A DNA stretch of 64,000 bases, taken from Ophiura sarsii. Taxonomy: Eukaryota > Echinodermata > Ophiuroidea > Amphilepidida > Ophiuridae. Under the pieces are notes generated by a model that was not told the origin of the DNA, made no database searches, and worked only from the letters and a program-made list of their open reading frames with translations. Location: positions 21,775,874 through 21,839,873 of the forward strand of contig CM069455.1 of the NCBI GenBank assembly GCA_035610835.1. The letters run 5' to 3'. A program made the position numbers and the translations under genes. Below are positions 21,993 to 36,300 of this stretch, one piece after another; the first letter of the stretch is position 1; each line of letters starts with the position of its first letter.

Positions 21993-23856
21993 AGGGGAAT
22001 ATGGGGCAACTGGACCGTGGGGCAACTGGACCGAAATGAAGGATTTTGTAATTGTATGGGCATACTGCTTTCTTTTGAACAATACGACTTTTGTTGATAC
22101 TTGACATATATCTTTACCTTCTATAATCCAAAACATTTGGAACTTTAGGGTATTTACACATGTGATTTTTCTCCATATCTTTGAAGCTAACTCCTTGAGT
22201 GACTGATTGAAAATTCACAGATAGTATGGGCGATATATGACGATGGGTTTAGATCCTGTTTAATGTACTTTATATGATTGACAGATATGCAACAGTAAAT
22301 ATATACATGCAGTACAGTCGTCTTAAGATACTAGGTGCATATTGCATTTGATGGGTGCTATATTGTAGTGTGCTTAGGAACTTTCAGAAATATGATTAAA
22401 ACCATAGGTTGTGGTTGAAATGACCGTAAAATGGCGCATATTGCTAATTTAGGGCATTGGTGGTTTGGATTTCCGATCAATATTATCATTTAAAGAATGC
22501 TTCAACTTAAATCATTATCACGGGTATTCATTTGGTAGAGTTATTAGTTCATGAATTTGCAAATAACAAAGTACACCATTTCTTACTTATCTAAAGACAC
22601 TCGTCTAATTGTAGGACCCGAACGCCGTAATATTTGCGAATTCAAAGATACTCACTGGCTACAGAAATATGTGTAATGGCTAAAAACAAAAATGCAGTTT
22701 TGCCTTTTTTTCTTAAATGTATTGGAGTTATTGATTATTATGACAAATGGTGGTATGTTTTAAAACATTTTGGCGTAAAATGTATTACGTCACAGGCGTG
22801 TTTTAATAATGTTTCATCTCGACAAAGTGCTACGTCATTTGTTGGGGTAAGTGGACCGAAGGGGTGTGGGGCAACTGGACCGCCTGCAAAAACTTAATCA
22901 AAATTGTCAAATTAATTTTGAAAATGAGTTGTTAGTGTCAATAAAACATGACTCGGTATTGAAATGTGAATAGAATATGAAATAATTCACATTCTTTTAT
23001 GTTCTTAGACATTTTGGGGCATTTCGGGTCTAATACCACTATTTCTGATATTGAAGGATTACAATATGACATGAAATTGCTTTAGAATGGTTTAAAACCT
23101 CGGTATTATGAATTACATCTTTATTATATTTTGAATGGTGTCTGTAAAGGTATTTGCTATGACGAAATTTTATCCACAGTATTTTATCCACTGCTTTTTG
23201 TGTATATCAACCGTTGGGTCATCATTGTCATATTGACTAACTTCCCCTGTAACATGAAAAGCTGGCTAAATATCAAGATGGTTTATTATAAGTACTAAAT
23301 GATGATTATATGAAGTAAATAAAATCATTAAAGAAAGGGGTATATGGACAAATGTATTGGGCGTCTGAATATCACAACCATGTAACCATTTAACTAGGTT
23401 CATACCGTTTTATCTATAAACGTGCAGTCGAAAATTGCGCTTGCTTTGTACACCATTAGCATTACTGCTTTTTACACGTTAACCACGAAAACTGTATAAA
23501 ACATGGGTTTCATGAGACCTGTATCATTGTTACACGTTAAATAATATGGAAATGAGTTTGTAAAGAAAATACTGCTTAGTTACCGTGTTGTCAATCAATG
23601 ATTTCTGTGTATTCTAACCGTTGGAACATATAGGTCCAGTTGCCCCAACGATGGGGTAACTGGACCGTCCCAAGTAAAGTTTTTAGTTAGTGGTAATTGG
23701 CCTTTTGTTTGGATATGTTTTAACATTGATTATATGTTATATGTAAACAGTTACATGGGTGATATTTTCATAGCAATTCCATAAATATTTACACGAGCTT
23801 TAAGCTTTTGTATCATGAAACATGCTTAACCGGTCCAGTTGCCCCATCCTCCCCTA
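21993..23856. mobile_element. 1.9 kb TIR element, copy B
   Basis: It has the same family and orientation as 18200-19911. Its left end has two tandem GGGGCAACTGGACCG modules. Further modules occur at 22846-22880 and as a divergent pair at 23634-23668, plus the inverted terminal one. Flanks are TA-containing. It is non-coding. Confidence 0.8.
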
Positions 23857-24696
23857 AATTTCATAATTATTAGAGTTTACAAGTTGTTGTTTTTTGGTAT
23901 GCACCCTATCCTGATTTAAACGGCATTTTTGAATTCCCCTATTTGAGAGCTTTCCAAAAATGTATAATTTTGCTATCATCGGTTAAATATTTCTTTTGTT
24001 ATAGTCATGTATGTAAAACCGATGAATTAGGGCAAGTTCAATATGTAGCGAATAGGGAAAAAGCCAAGGACAACGCAATCGATTTATGATTACAATTGTT
24101 GCACAATAGTTGTCACATTTGTTGAAACAGAATCTTATAGAATATAAAATAATCTATAAAATGAGAGCAAAATCATGTTTGTACCATACTGCTACTGCCA
24201 TACAGGAATGAGGAGTTATAGTAAATTGAACGTAGAATTGGGAACATTTTCTATATTCCCCATAGAGATTGCACACAGCGCCGCCGCCACCGCCACCACC
24301 CCTGACTTTCACAACATAATCAATCATATCTCAGCCAAACATTTATAGAAATACCTGATTTATTAAGACAATGTAGCTAGATAAATAGGCTTTCACATGA
24401 CACCTCAACCATAGCTCTACCACATTTAGTTGTTGAATTAATAGAGAGAGATGGATGATTCGTCACCAAAAATACAACGCCACCACCCTTTTTGGGTGGT
24501 GAGTTCAAAACACATGGCCTTATACGGATGCCTGGTAACATTATGGTCAAATGCAATTATTTATATAGTTACCTTCAAAATATCAGATTTCTCGTAAACG
24601 TACGTACGCATGTATCCCGACCAACTTCCAATAAACTCCAAACGTTCTTATGTCCCTCGCATGCCTCCCCGCCTGCCTTTTCGTACCCCTCCTTTT

Positions 24697-24805
24697 TTTT
24701 TTTTTCGTTTGTCCCCTCTTCTTCCTCTCTCTTTCCAATTTTTCCCCTTTTTTGTTGTGGTGGTAGGGGGGCCGCCGGGCCCGACGCCCCCCCCCCCCCC
24801 CCCCT
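24697..24805. repeat. Pyrimidine tract and C-homopolymer
   Basis: A T-rich/CT-rich run is followed by 'gggggccgccgggcccgacg' and about 18 C. Similar 'variable G/C tract' tails occur at 40735-40942, 58141-58350 and 60950-60978, so they probably belong to a dispersed element family. Confidence 0.6.
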
Positions 24806-24840
24806 GTTGACATGTGTATACCATTCATGTACCATATGTA

Positions 24841-25886
24841 CACTGAAGAAAAAAAATTGTGTCACAGCGACACCTTCTTGGAGTCAACTGTAAATGACAC
24901 TTACAAAGGTGTTATTTTGACTCCAAAATTGGTGTAATTGTCAATGATATGGGTTTGCACATAATTTACGGTGACACCGTTAAGTGTCCGACGGACACCT
25001 TTCAGTGATCATTTAGTGATAAACACCAAAACTGGTGTCAGATTAATTGAAATAACTCCAAGGGCGTCAATAGTTGGCGGGAAAGCTCACGGTTTTTAGA
25101 GGTGTCGTAGCCGCATGACACCAATTGGTGTAATTATGACACCAAATTGGGCGTCTATCAACATATCAACGCAGTTTTCTCGTCGCCATTTTGTCCGCAT
25201 GTTACGAGCCGGTAAGACTGGTAAGTACCGATCTGCCCCATTTCCAGACCTTTTTGATAATAATTATGATACAATTAGCGTAATGTAAGCCTTGTTCATG
25301 TTGTTTAATATTGCGCCAACTAACTGATGAAATAAATTACAATTTCATAGTCAGAGACTAGCATTTTGTTAGCCTGTTGTCAGGACTCATTTTGGACTGT
25401 GTGTCAGTGCATGGACCTACTAGTAGTAGTACTATGTGTGTGTTCGTCATGCATGCATATGATGATACGTGCAACATTACATACAGCCCGATTCATCTGG
25501 CTCAGTCCCGGGGCTCAGTGGTCGTCTTTTTCATACGGACGTCTTACATTACGCTAATTGTATCATAATTATTATCAAAAATGTCTGGAAATGGAGCAGA
25601 TCGGTACTTACCAGTCTTACCGAAATTACACCCCAATTGGGGTGTAAATGTATCTCAATATGACACTTTAAGAGAGTCAATATTACACCCCATTTGGGGT
25701 GTAATGACATTTTTCGAAAATGGGTCCTTAGGTAACCACCCTAGGTGTCATAATGAATATGACACCCAAAGGTGTCATATTTGACACCCATAATGGTGTC
25801 AATTTGACACCTTTAGGTGGCCAACTGAGGATCCATTTTTTGACACTTGTTTTAGTGTCAAAATGACACCAAATTATTTTTCAGTG
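24841..25886. mobile_element. CACTG-ended foldback element
   Basis: Ends are CACTGAAGAAAAAAAATTGT and its near reverse complement (...AATTATTTTTCAGTG), flanked by TA. The outer 350 bp on both sides consist of many short inverted 'tgacaccaaattggtgtca'-like motifs. An inner pair of arms, 25207-25290 and 25541-25622, matches almost perfectly ('ggtaagactggtaagtaccg', 'cgtaatgtaag'). CAC termini are reminiscent of CACTA/Chapaev-type elements. Non-coding. Confidence 0.7.
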
Positions 25887-25888
25887 TA

Positions 25889-27087
25889 CGTTGAATACCA
25901 ATCCTATCCCAGCATCAATATCTACTGATCTGCATTGAATTTGATACTCAGAAGTGTAAAACATGGTGCTAAATACTATTAAAACAATGTAAATATTATA
26001 TATTAACATAGCTCTAACACTAATAAAACAATGTAAATATGTTCAGTTCTTTTTTTCCAACAATTGTCTCTTTTAAATTGTCATTTATTTAATAGGGAAA
26101 ACACCATGGATTGCCAGAAATCTCAAAATGGCGGCCATTTTGAAAAATAAAAAACGAAAAATAATAAAAAAAGCCCCTCTTCCTCCTTTTTTATTTGAAA
26201 AACCCGGACGTGAAATCTTCTTTTTTTTACTCGGCCTTGCATTAAAGTGGCTATTTTGGTAAATATATGGGTCTAAAATCCTTAATTTTGCTCTTTTTCG
26301 CTGAAATTTTAGCAAAATCTGTCAAATATATAGGAAAATTATGGGTTTCTGGTAAACATATGGGTCCATTTTCCCCCGGAAATTGGTAACTGTTTGGTTG
26401 GGTCAATTTTCGGGCCGATACATTTGGTTTATCATTGGTAATTGGACCCGAATGGGCCTCACCATGCTCACTACTACTATACATGTAGCTAGTAACCAAT
26501 TCGCCCGCATTTACCGTAAACAACATTTGATACCTTGACGGAATAAAGCGTATAGTTAACATGATGAGACTGATATATACATGTATACAGTGTTTGGCCA
26601 AATGTTGTTTACGGTTAATTAATTCGCTGCTCGCCTCATGCATCATATCCTGCATGATCTGAGTGTCATAAGTTCATAACTCCCCAGAAGTCAGCGCCAC
26701 TTCCTGTGTTACTGTGTACTAGGATAAGGTCAATCATGTCACGCGTTCAATCAGTGACGGAAGATTACTGGTTTAATTCCATACTAACATGACTAATGCA
26801 TTAATGAAACCCCTTGTTTTTCAAGTTCAATACGTCAAAAAAGTATTTGCATAGGTCACTGTGCCAATACAAATAAAAAATGTAACTTTTGCATGTCGGG
26901 AGAACACAATCGCATATTTCTTGCCAATCTGGAACTACTATAAAACAACGTACAATCTAAACTTATTGTTTCTGCAAAGACACTGATTTGAAGGTTCTTA
27001 ACCAGCATCATTCACTCCCGTCATGTCCTTGTAACCACCTGATGTAACAGAAGTGGACGCAAGTCGTAAGATCGGATTTGGTTTAAA
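25889..27087. other. Intergenic and presumed 5' flank of gene 2
   Basis: I see no gene or clear mobile element here. 26085-26400 contains loosely repeated 'atatgggtctaaaat'/'atatgggtccattt' phrases. The promoter and 5' UTR of gene 2 should lie in the last few hundred bases, but no reliable TATA box or initiator can be called. Confidence 0.4.
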
Positions 27088-27323
27088 ATGGCGATTCGCA
27101 GGAATACCTTCACAATTTTTCTTTTTGGCTTTGGCGTTGGACTAATCCCGTTTGTCTTGCAAACGCTGAATACATTCAAGTACACGTCAACAGTAGCAAG
27201 CATTTCGGATACAAAGAGAGACATATCTGTTAATCATGTTAATGTGGAAAATATAAGAGCTGGAGAAAAAAGTGATTCGACAATAACTCAAAAACAGGAT
27301 CACATGACACATGAGAAGGAATG
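27088..27323 (+). CDS. Gene 2 exon 1 (start and signal anchor)
   Basis: ATG at 27088 follows gtttaaa. The exon encodes MAIRRNTFTIFLFGFGVG, a short hydrophobic span, then a polar stem rich in Ser, Thr, Asp and Lys. The donor gtaaga at 27324 leaves TG, which with the G of the next exon makes Trp. The phase 2 exit exactly fits exon A of both paralogs, the main evidence that this is the missing 5' exon. Confidence 0.8.
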
Positions 27324-30300
27324 GTAAGAAACCAACAGTTGAATTATTAGGTCTTATATCCTGCGCACGCCACTGAAATAGACCTAATACCCTTCACAGA
27401 GGTATTCATAGTGCATGGTTTTTAAGAACGACGCATACTACGATGTAGGTGTGTAGGGTATAACAGTATTATGCCGGATATATTGTTAGTGGGGGGCCAC
27501 CTGGCCATAAATGAAATTACCCCGACTATATAAAAATAGAGATACCGTAAAATGCGGACTACGCCCGCACCGCGAGACTCGTCGCGAAGCTCTAAGGGTG
27601 GGGTCTAGGGGACAGCGCCCTCTGGAAGCTCATGGGTTTTAGCAGTTAAAAAGCCATAGGAAACCCGTTTCAGGGGGTAAATTCCAGTATCATTTTGTGA
27701 TGAATTCTTGTCAAATTTATACTTTTTCCACCATAGATTCAGTGCTTCAACATAAAAGGCCTATAGTTTTATTTTTGGAGAAAACATTATTAACCCAATA
27801 CGTATACTAATGTGCAATCAAAGGTTAAATTCGGCTGTATTTAAACTGATTTGTTTAATGTTGAGGAAGGCGTAAAACAAGGCTGTGTGTTATCCCCAAT
27901 CCTCTTCTGCATTTATATACATGAATTCACTAAATTACTTAAATTACATGACCTAGGTGTTGAATTTTCCAATGTCCGTATTTGAAGCCTATTTTGGGCA
28001 TGATAGTTTTATTAGCTAATGACGAGCACGAGCTTCAACGAATGTTAGACCTAGCCGCGACATTTGCTCATAGGTAGGTGGAAACTAAGCTTTAACAACG
28101 ACAAGTGTAATATTTTGACAGTGTGGGTAAACGTATGAATGCCCACAGACTATGGCAATTAGGGGATAAGTATATATCGGAAGTCAACACTTATAAATAT
28201 ATTGGAGTTACTTTTTCTAGTAATGTATCTGATCATAATCATATTAATGATGTTAAAAAAGAAGGGAAACCGTTTAATTGGATATGTTAAATCTATTATT
28301 GATGGTCAGGATGGTTTTCAAAGGGTTTATTATGGAAATTTATTATGGAAAAATCTTGTACTTTCCTCCATCAAGTAAACTTCAGCTATATGGGTCCCTT
28401 GAAGCGCTAACGACACCAAACGTATTGAATCATTACAATACCAAATGGCAAGGTCAATTCTGAAAGCCCCCAGGAACCTGGAATGTTTGATAGGTGATTT
28501 GGGATGGCAACCGATTGCTTTAATCCAAATCAAACTGCGTATTAAATATTTTAATAGACTTCGACAAATGCAATCCAATCGATGGCCGAATCTCATTTTT
28601 AACGCTATGTTTATAATAATAAGTAATAAGAACAATTGTAATAATCTAAGATGGAAGTGGTTTGTACATATATTGAAAAGGCTATGGTAGATGTGATATG
28701 GATTTTATATTTAAAGACAATGTTCATAACAGCCGATTTTGGATCAATAATTTTAGTAATACCAGTATTGATAATTGTAATGTTAAGTGGCTCAATTCAG
28801 CTTTGACAAAATCATCCTTGAAGGACTACGTATTATTCAAAAGTAAACCTGGTTTAGAAGATTATCTAATATGCAAATTAGATTTTTATGGTCCGTCAAT
28901 GAAATTCAGAGCACGGTCAAATACACCACATACCACTAGTCAATGGCCGTGCTCATTCATGCAAACCCGATATAAATATTTACTGTCCATTATGCGATAA
29001 TGATATTGAGGATTTGAGACATTTTCTATTGCTATGTAGCGGCTTAAATCATATCAGAGTTGATGAATATCGCAAGCTTGAAAATCAACTATTACTACAT
29101 TATTTAGAAGAATTTTGGAGAATCTTTAAATCGGGTAATCTAACAATAAAATTGTGTCTTATGCTAGGTCTTTCAAATGATGTTCTTACTGCAAGTGATG
29201 ATTTTCACTTACTTCATTTATTTGATGTGTTTTGTAAATCATATTTGAAACGTGCATGGACCGCACGTAGCATTAACCTTGCATGAATCTATGTTACCAT
29301 GTAAATGTTTGTACAGGGTGACCCAAACAAATGTTAACACTCCGGGCACATAAGATATCTTAAAAGGACAGGAACACACGGGTCTAATCTTGATGTATTA
29401 TGAAAGCTAAATAAATAAGCTTTCATTTGCATTTTATTGCGTTCCAATTGGTTATTTAGAACGGGAGATATGCTTCAGCAAACATGATCAAGCCGATTTT
29501 GCTTCCTCATGTTTGCTGAAGCATATCTCCCGTTCTAAATAACCAATTGGAACGCAATGAAATGCAAATGAAAGCTTATTTACTCAACTTTCATAATACA
29601 TCAAGATTAGACCCGTGTGTTCCTGTCCTTTTAAGATATCTTATGTGCCCGGAGTGTTAACATTTTTTGGGGTCACCCTGTATATAATATTTCCTTTTTT
29701 GTACTTAAACATTGCGTAATATTTATGGACACATTAGTCGAGAAGACTTTGCCACTGTTCCAAAAGTGTATGTCCGAATAAATGAATAGATAAATAAAAT
29801 AAAATAAATAAACATATTGAAAGATAAAAATAAAATGGTCTTTGAATTTAGCTCCACAATATTTTGAGTCTGCCGGTTGAGATTATTACTGTCGGTTCAT
29901 TTGACAAGCAAAGGGGAATCATGGAAATTTGAAATTATGACGGTCAAATTAGTACAAAGATAGCAATATGAACAGCTTTCCATAGGTGTGCAATACATTA
30001 CGAAATACAAGGCAATTTAAGAAAAGAAATCCTTTTTTGGGGCGGTTTAAATAGCGGACCTGCTGGCCTTAGCCTACGCATCGCCAACTATCGATGCTTG
30101 AATTTAAATTTGGACAACCAGCATTCCAAGATTAATACCAAACAACTGTGAATTATTTTCCCCAAACTCAGTATAATAGACCACAGATAGTCAATTTGAC
30201 TATCTGTGAATAGACTTCCCCTATCCTCGAAATTTGATTTATTGGCAATTTCCGAGGAATCTATATGTTGTTGCTGATCACAGACGCCCGCCCAAGTATT

Positions 30301-33300
30301 TTAAACAACAATTGGGTCGGGTATACGATGTTCTATCTCATATAGTATTTCTTAAAGAATATAACACAACCTTCCTTGCGCCTTTGATCTGTCTGCTTCA
30401 CTAATGCAGCCATCGAGAGTACTACAATAGTTATATTGTTAACGCCAGATAAGTAGAGAGGTTTCTAGTTAATCACCGATCTTTTTCCGATGCTTTTAAC
30501 AATAGAACGAAATACCGTTGGAAAAGCGCTTTTAAATCGCTAGAAAAATGCTTTAAAAGCACTGAGAGTTTGGATATGGACCCTAAGTCGTCCCCATTGA
30601 CTTTACACGCTATAAAACAGTGAATTCAAATCGCTCTAAATCCAGAGTGCTAGTGATGTGATCTATCCAATTTGGATATTATGTTTTATATTATTCTGTA
30701 TACTTGGCATTATCTGAACACCAACCCAGAATCGCCGTCAAGATTTTTGATATTACCCGATACAATGGGACCTAGTGATTTCGTGGCAAGTTATTCGACT
30801 CTCGTTGGGACATGCACCGTGTGTGTAAATTGGCCGGTAAAATAATATTTCTTAATATGTAAGATAATCCATAAAACATAAATTTAACATCACTACCCGT
30901 TAAATTGATGCCGCCGTTAATTTCGTCAAAAGGAACTATTATCGTACTCAACTTTTGCCGGAAGTGCCGCGCCAAACCGACTTAGTGGTGTGCTCCCTTT
31001 TAGAGTTTATCGGTCGAATGGTCGAATTGATTGGTCGGTTGAGATTGGCACTGTCGGTTGAGATTGGCACTGTCGGTTGAGATTGGCACTGTCGGTTGAG
31101 ATTGGCACTGTCGGTTATCGAATCCTCCTCCGTGTGTCCGTTTCTCTTCCTTGATTCATTTATTTATAGTTTGTTTGTTTGTTTGTAGTGTGAGGGTCAA
31201 TTTGGTTGTAGTTTATTGAAATAACATAACGTAACCATGGTAACGTAGATCTTTTTAAAAGATACTGACAATAATCCATATAATTTTCGGAATAGCGGAC
31301 CTTGTTTTAAATTCGGACTAGCGGACCTTATTTTAAATTCGGAGTAGCAGACCGTATTTTAAATTCAGACTAGTGGAACGTTTGTTAAATTCGGATTAGC
31401 GGACCGTATTTTAAATTCGGACTAGCGACCCTTATTTCATATTCGGATTAGCGGGCTCAATTCTTTTTCTCGGAATAGCGGACCTTTCATAATATTCGGA
31501 CTAGCGGGCCGTCGGAATAGAGGACCGTCGGACCAGCGGGTCGTCGGACTAGCGGACATAAACCATTTCAAGATACTGGAACGATCATGTGTTACCCTTC
31601 TAAATACGAAGCGAAAACACCGCGATCAAGAACTGGTATTCCTGTTCAACATCACTATTATTATTAATTCTTTATTACCGTAGATTAACTTGCAATACTA
31701 ACACTACCCATATACCGTATATTATCATTTGCATTAGGTCTCCACGTAAAATCCTGCTAGATTGTGGTGCAAATGTGGCTTCTACAGTAGAATTGTTTCG
31801 AAACACGTACCCTGATGGACGAGACTTTATCATTCACTCGTTTGAAATAGATAGACACTTGCGGCCGTACTTCAGCCCATACCAGAATCACATTATCCAT
31901 TGCCCAGTCGGGGTAGCCAGTACTAATGGTAAGTCGAGTATTTTTCTACAGCGTGTTCCAGAAAACCTGTTGGAGCTATATCTTCAATCACTTGCACTTA
32001 TAATCATGTTTGCACATTCTGAAAACTACCTTTTAACTATTATAGATGGGGTGACAGGTGACGTCACACCGGGCATTTGGCCAGCAGTTACCATTGTTCT
32101 TTGCCCGGCGGTTTGCGTGCGCATAGTGTTTTGTTTAGGACCCGTGCTTTTAAAACTCGCGCCAAAGCATTATAAAGGGCAATAAGACATAGCGGACAGT
32201 GTTGTGGTCATGTGCTGTTCACTCAAGCATGTATCGACAGTCCAGTCCCTTCGACCGTTCTGTTTGTTGATAAACATTGCTGTCACCCCATCTATATGAA
32301 ACAAAATTCAAGAAGACAAAATTGGTTTGTCCAATTATGGATGGTCATTGAAAGGAGTGCTACCTCATTGTCCATTTTTAAAAAGAAACTAAAGACCCAT
32401 CTTTTTAATCATGTGTAATGGATATTTTTGGTCTATTTTTATCATTCCCTAGTGCAATATTACATTTGTGACTTTTTAACTTGTAACTCACGTATATTTT
32501 AATAATTATGTATCTGTATCATACACACAGAAAACACTATGTAAAATATTATGTAAATATAGAACTCCATAATTATTATGTAAGAGTTTACATAAAACAT
32601 GTAATATATACCCAAGCTTGTGTAAATTCCTATGCAAAAGCTTAACACAACTGTTTACATAGTATTATGGAGTTCTATTTTTACACAGATTGTGAATTTT
32701 TTACATAATTTGTGTAATTCTTTTACATAGTGTTTTCTGTGTGTACTGGAGTTCTTAATTTTTATTCTGTATATCACGTTCACTTATTTTTTATGATTGC
32801 ATCTTTGTATATTGCTGTGTTTTTATGTATGTACAGCGCTCTGGAACTTTTTTTGTTGTATGCACTTTATAAATGTAATGTATTATTATTATTATTATAA
32901 AGATATGTTAAACACCAATTCAACCGATTTGACGGAATCGATGCGGTTGCAGCCCAGTTAACAATTAGTTTACCATTTAATATACAAAACAGATTTTTCA
33001 GAAACCTTTTTTTCAAATTTCAAAGTCTATCTTAAGAACTACTGAACCAATGCAACCAATACTTTATGGGATGGGGATTCACATGCTAAATGGCAAATTT
33101 TGTCCTCAATGTTTTAAATATCAAACTTACGTGCACACCTATGTAACCAAAATCATGCCAATAACCGTTGCTATTCCCACTTTTACTTATGTATATTTCA
33201 AAGTTATCCCCGTTGTCTGTTCTTGCTCTTCTTATTCAGAATTCACCATGTTCACTGTGCAATATTCATACAGTATGTTATCCTATTGTTATCGGTAGAG

Positions 33301-36300
33301 TAGTTTTAACATTGTATATCTAAACGGCTCAAAAAAAAGTTTGGAATATATTTCCAAGCACAAGATTTTCAAATATCGCGGGATATGTTAATTAAGTGTT
33401 AGGCTATATATCCATGTAAAGCTGATGTGTTCATCTTTACAATGATACTAAATTTGAAGCAATCCCTTTCTCCAGTGCTCAGCTACTTGCTTGAGAACAT
33501 GGGGCGGTCACAATCTGAATGTGCCAAAATTAACACTATTTCGTGCTCCAAAGAACATCTTTGTCGTCTGTTCAATGAAATGTTATATTGACGACTACAG
33601 TGTAGTGTGATGATCTATTGATTTTTAAGCACAAAATAGTGTTGATTTTGGCACTTTCAGATTGCGACCTCCCCATGATCTCAAGCATGTGGCTGAGCAC
33701 TGGAGCAAGGGATTGCTTCAAATTGGATATCATTGTAAAGATTAACACATCAGCTTTTAAATGATATATTACACTAATGAACATATCCCGCGATATTTGA
33801 AAATCTTGTGCTTGAAAAAATATTCCAAACTTCTTTTGAGCAGTTTATATATTGCTCCAGTGCTTTATGCTTTTAATTTATCTTTGTAAAGCGCCTCGAG
33901 TTCTTTTTCATGTAATTGCGTTAAATCAGAAATAAATATTGTTATTATTATCAAAACAAAATAACGCAGTTTGTTAGATTTATTTTAAACAAACAACAAC
34001 AAATTTCCCCCTTTATAAAATCGGCGAATCCAGCAAGCTGTTTTCCAACATCCTGCTTCAAATTAATCGCGTTCTTTAGCACACACGCACCTGTCATCGC
34101 TGCGTTATACCCACCACGCATACGGCGGCGACTTTGTGTAGGGCACGCTAACACGATGACGCGTTGATCATACGCGCTGAAGGTATTATTTTTCGAATGA
34201 ATTAAACCCCGCCCCAAACTATACACAATTGTCTCATAATGTATGGGCGTGTCGGCTGAAAATCAGCCCAAAACCAATCAAATTGCCTGCTGACATCCAA
34301 AACCACACCCCTATATAAGAATATCTCGCTTAATTGAGCATCAGGTAGTTCACTCCAAGCAATACACATATTGATCACGTATGCAGGCTTGCTGGTATCA
34401 AGGTTACAAATGTACGTGTCGATGTCCACAGATATGTTATAAAGACAGCAAAAAAAGTAACTCGGCTGTTGTAAAAGCACCTATAATTTTAAAATTGTTA
34501 CTCATATTCTAAAAATGAAAATACCAGGAGACGGAAAATTTAATTACGGTGATTTTAACACCTTGTTTGTTAAAATCGATCGAGTATTGTTGTCGCGGTA
34601 TGGGCTTACAGATGAAAGGTGCCCGTTTCCATTGTTGCAGTAACTCCTATTGATCTATATATCTGATTCAGCGTAATGAGCCATCGCTGTTCTACTGACA
34701 GTTTGCCCATGGCGATGACCTGTCCTGTCTGTCTTCTCGGACCTTCTGAGCATTTGGAGTTTTAAATTCATCCTTTTTTATTGTAAAGAAGTACGCCTGT
34801 CATCCACATTAAATTTGTCCCGGATTATGCTAATCAAGTTTACAGCACAACAAGAACAGCTAATCAAAATTCCCGCTATTATATATCTTCATGCTGAATC
34901 AGAGAGATCAATAGGAGTTACTGCAACAATGGAAATGGGCACTTTTCATCTGTAAGCACATACCGCGACTTAACAATACTCGATCGATTTTAACAAACAA
35001 GGTGTCAAAATCACCGTAATTAAATTTTCCGTCTCCTGGTATTTTCATTTTTAGAATATGAGTAACAATTTTAAAATTATAGGTGCTTTTACAACAGCCG
35101 AGTTACTTTTTTTGCTGTCTTTAGACTACCAATACGATAGACACTGGACAGAAAATTGTTGAAATACATATCATACAAAGTTTAAAAATACCTCTGACCT
35201 GGCTGTGTCACATCTTACAAGTTCATTTGACACTCGTTGATAAAAATATAGAATCCACCATTGAAAATAAAGCGATAAAAATCAACTAAGAACAATGCAA
35301 TGCGGTGGCCGATCTGACGCTGTGCGGCGTTTCTACAGGTTATCTCCATTCGGTGACCTTGAGGACACTGGATTTGGGGTATAGATATAGATGGTGTGAC
35401 CGGTGACGTAGTGCCCGGCAGTATGCGTGCGCACCTACAGGGAATGTGCTTTAATTCACACTTGATTGATCATTACTTACCATGCTTACGGTGTAATAGT
35501 GCAGTAGTCATGGTCTGCATCCCTTAGCACAATGAGAGATCAGGGACTAAATCTGGTTGCCCGGCAGTATGCGTACGCATCATAAGGGCATGTGCTTTTA
35601 AAATTGGCGCTCAGTGATGTGTGTTATGCTTTCAAATAGTATGATGTATGCAGTAGTCATGGACTAGTACCTCTAGCATGTCTTTAGACCAGGCGCTAAT
35701 CAATTTGTAAACACTACTGATGTAAACAACGGTCACTTCATCTATAGGATCTATCGGAAACCCTGCTCAACCGATTTGACAGAAATCTAAGTAGAGGAGA
35801 CTGGGACCGCGCCCCGGGGGAGAACAAGGGTATTCCAGCATCAACTTGCTGTAGTAGTTTGTATCCTCGATGAATTAGTTTTAATACAAGATACCGAATA
35901 TGAGAGTAATACCCGGGGTAATACCGTTGGAATCCAACTTGGAAATATAGGCCTACAACTTGTAAGGAAAACCATTTATAAGGTCTCTTTTCTCTTATAG
36001 GTAATATGACTGCATTTACCGAGTCTGCCTGGTCGCCAAATAAGGGTCAAGTTTATAGCGGTACACGTATGAAAGACGTGCAGTGGGGTGGAGGAACGCT
36101 ATATGTTTCAGATGACGAGAAGAAAAATGAACAAACGGGTAAGTGCTGAACTTGTTTTAAAGTATATACATTTAGTAATCATGGTAATGTTGTAACAAAC
36201 GAAATTCCTCTAGATTTCTTTCCTAATTGGCTTTAAAAACATTCAGTTTCTTATAAATACTCGTTTTGACTGGTCTCAGCATCCAAAGTTGATGAAAATG

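Noticed and set aside
24492..24893. Overlapping frames over the C/T tract
   Set aside because: Proline/serine/phenylalanine runs are products of homopolymer sequence.
31775..32185. Uninterrupted 136-residue frame starting in gene 2 exon A
   Set aside because: The part after 31928 runs through the donor gtaagt into a dispersed repeat; exon A ends at 31928 as in gene 1.
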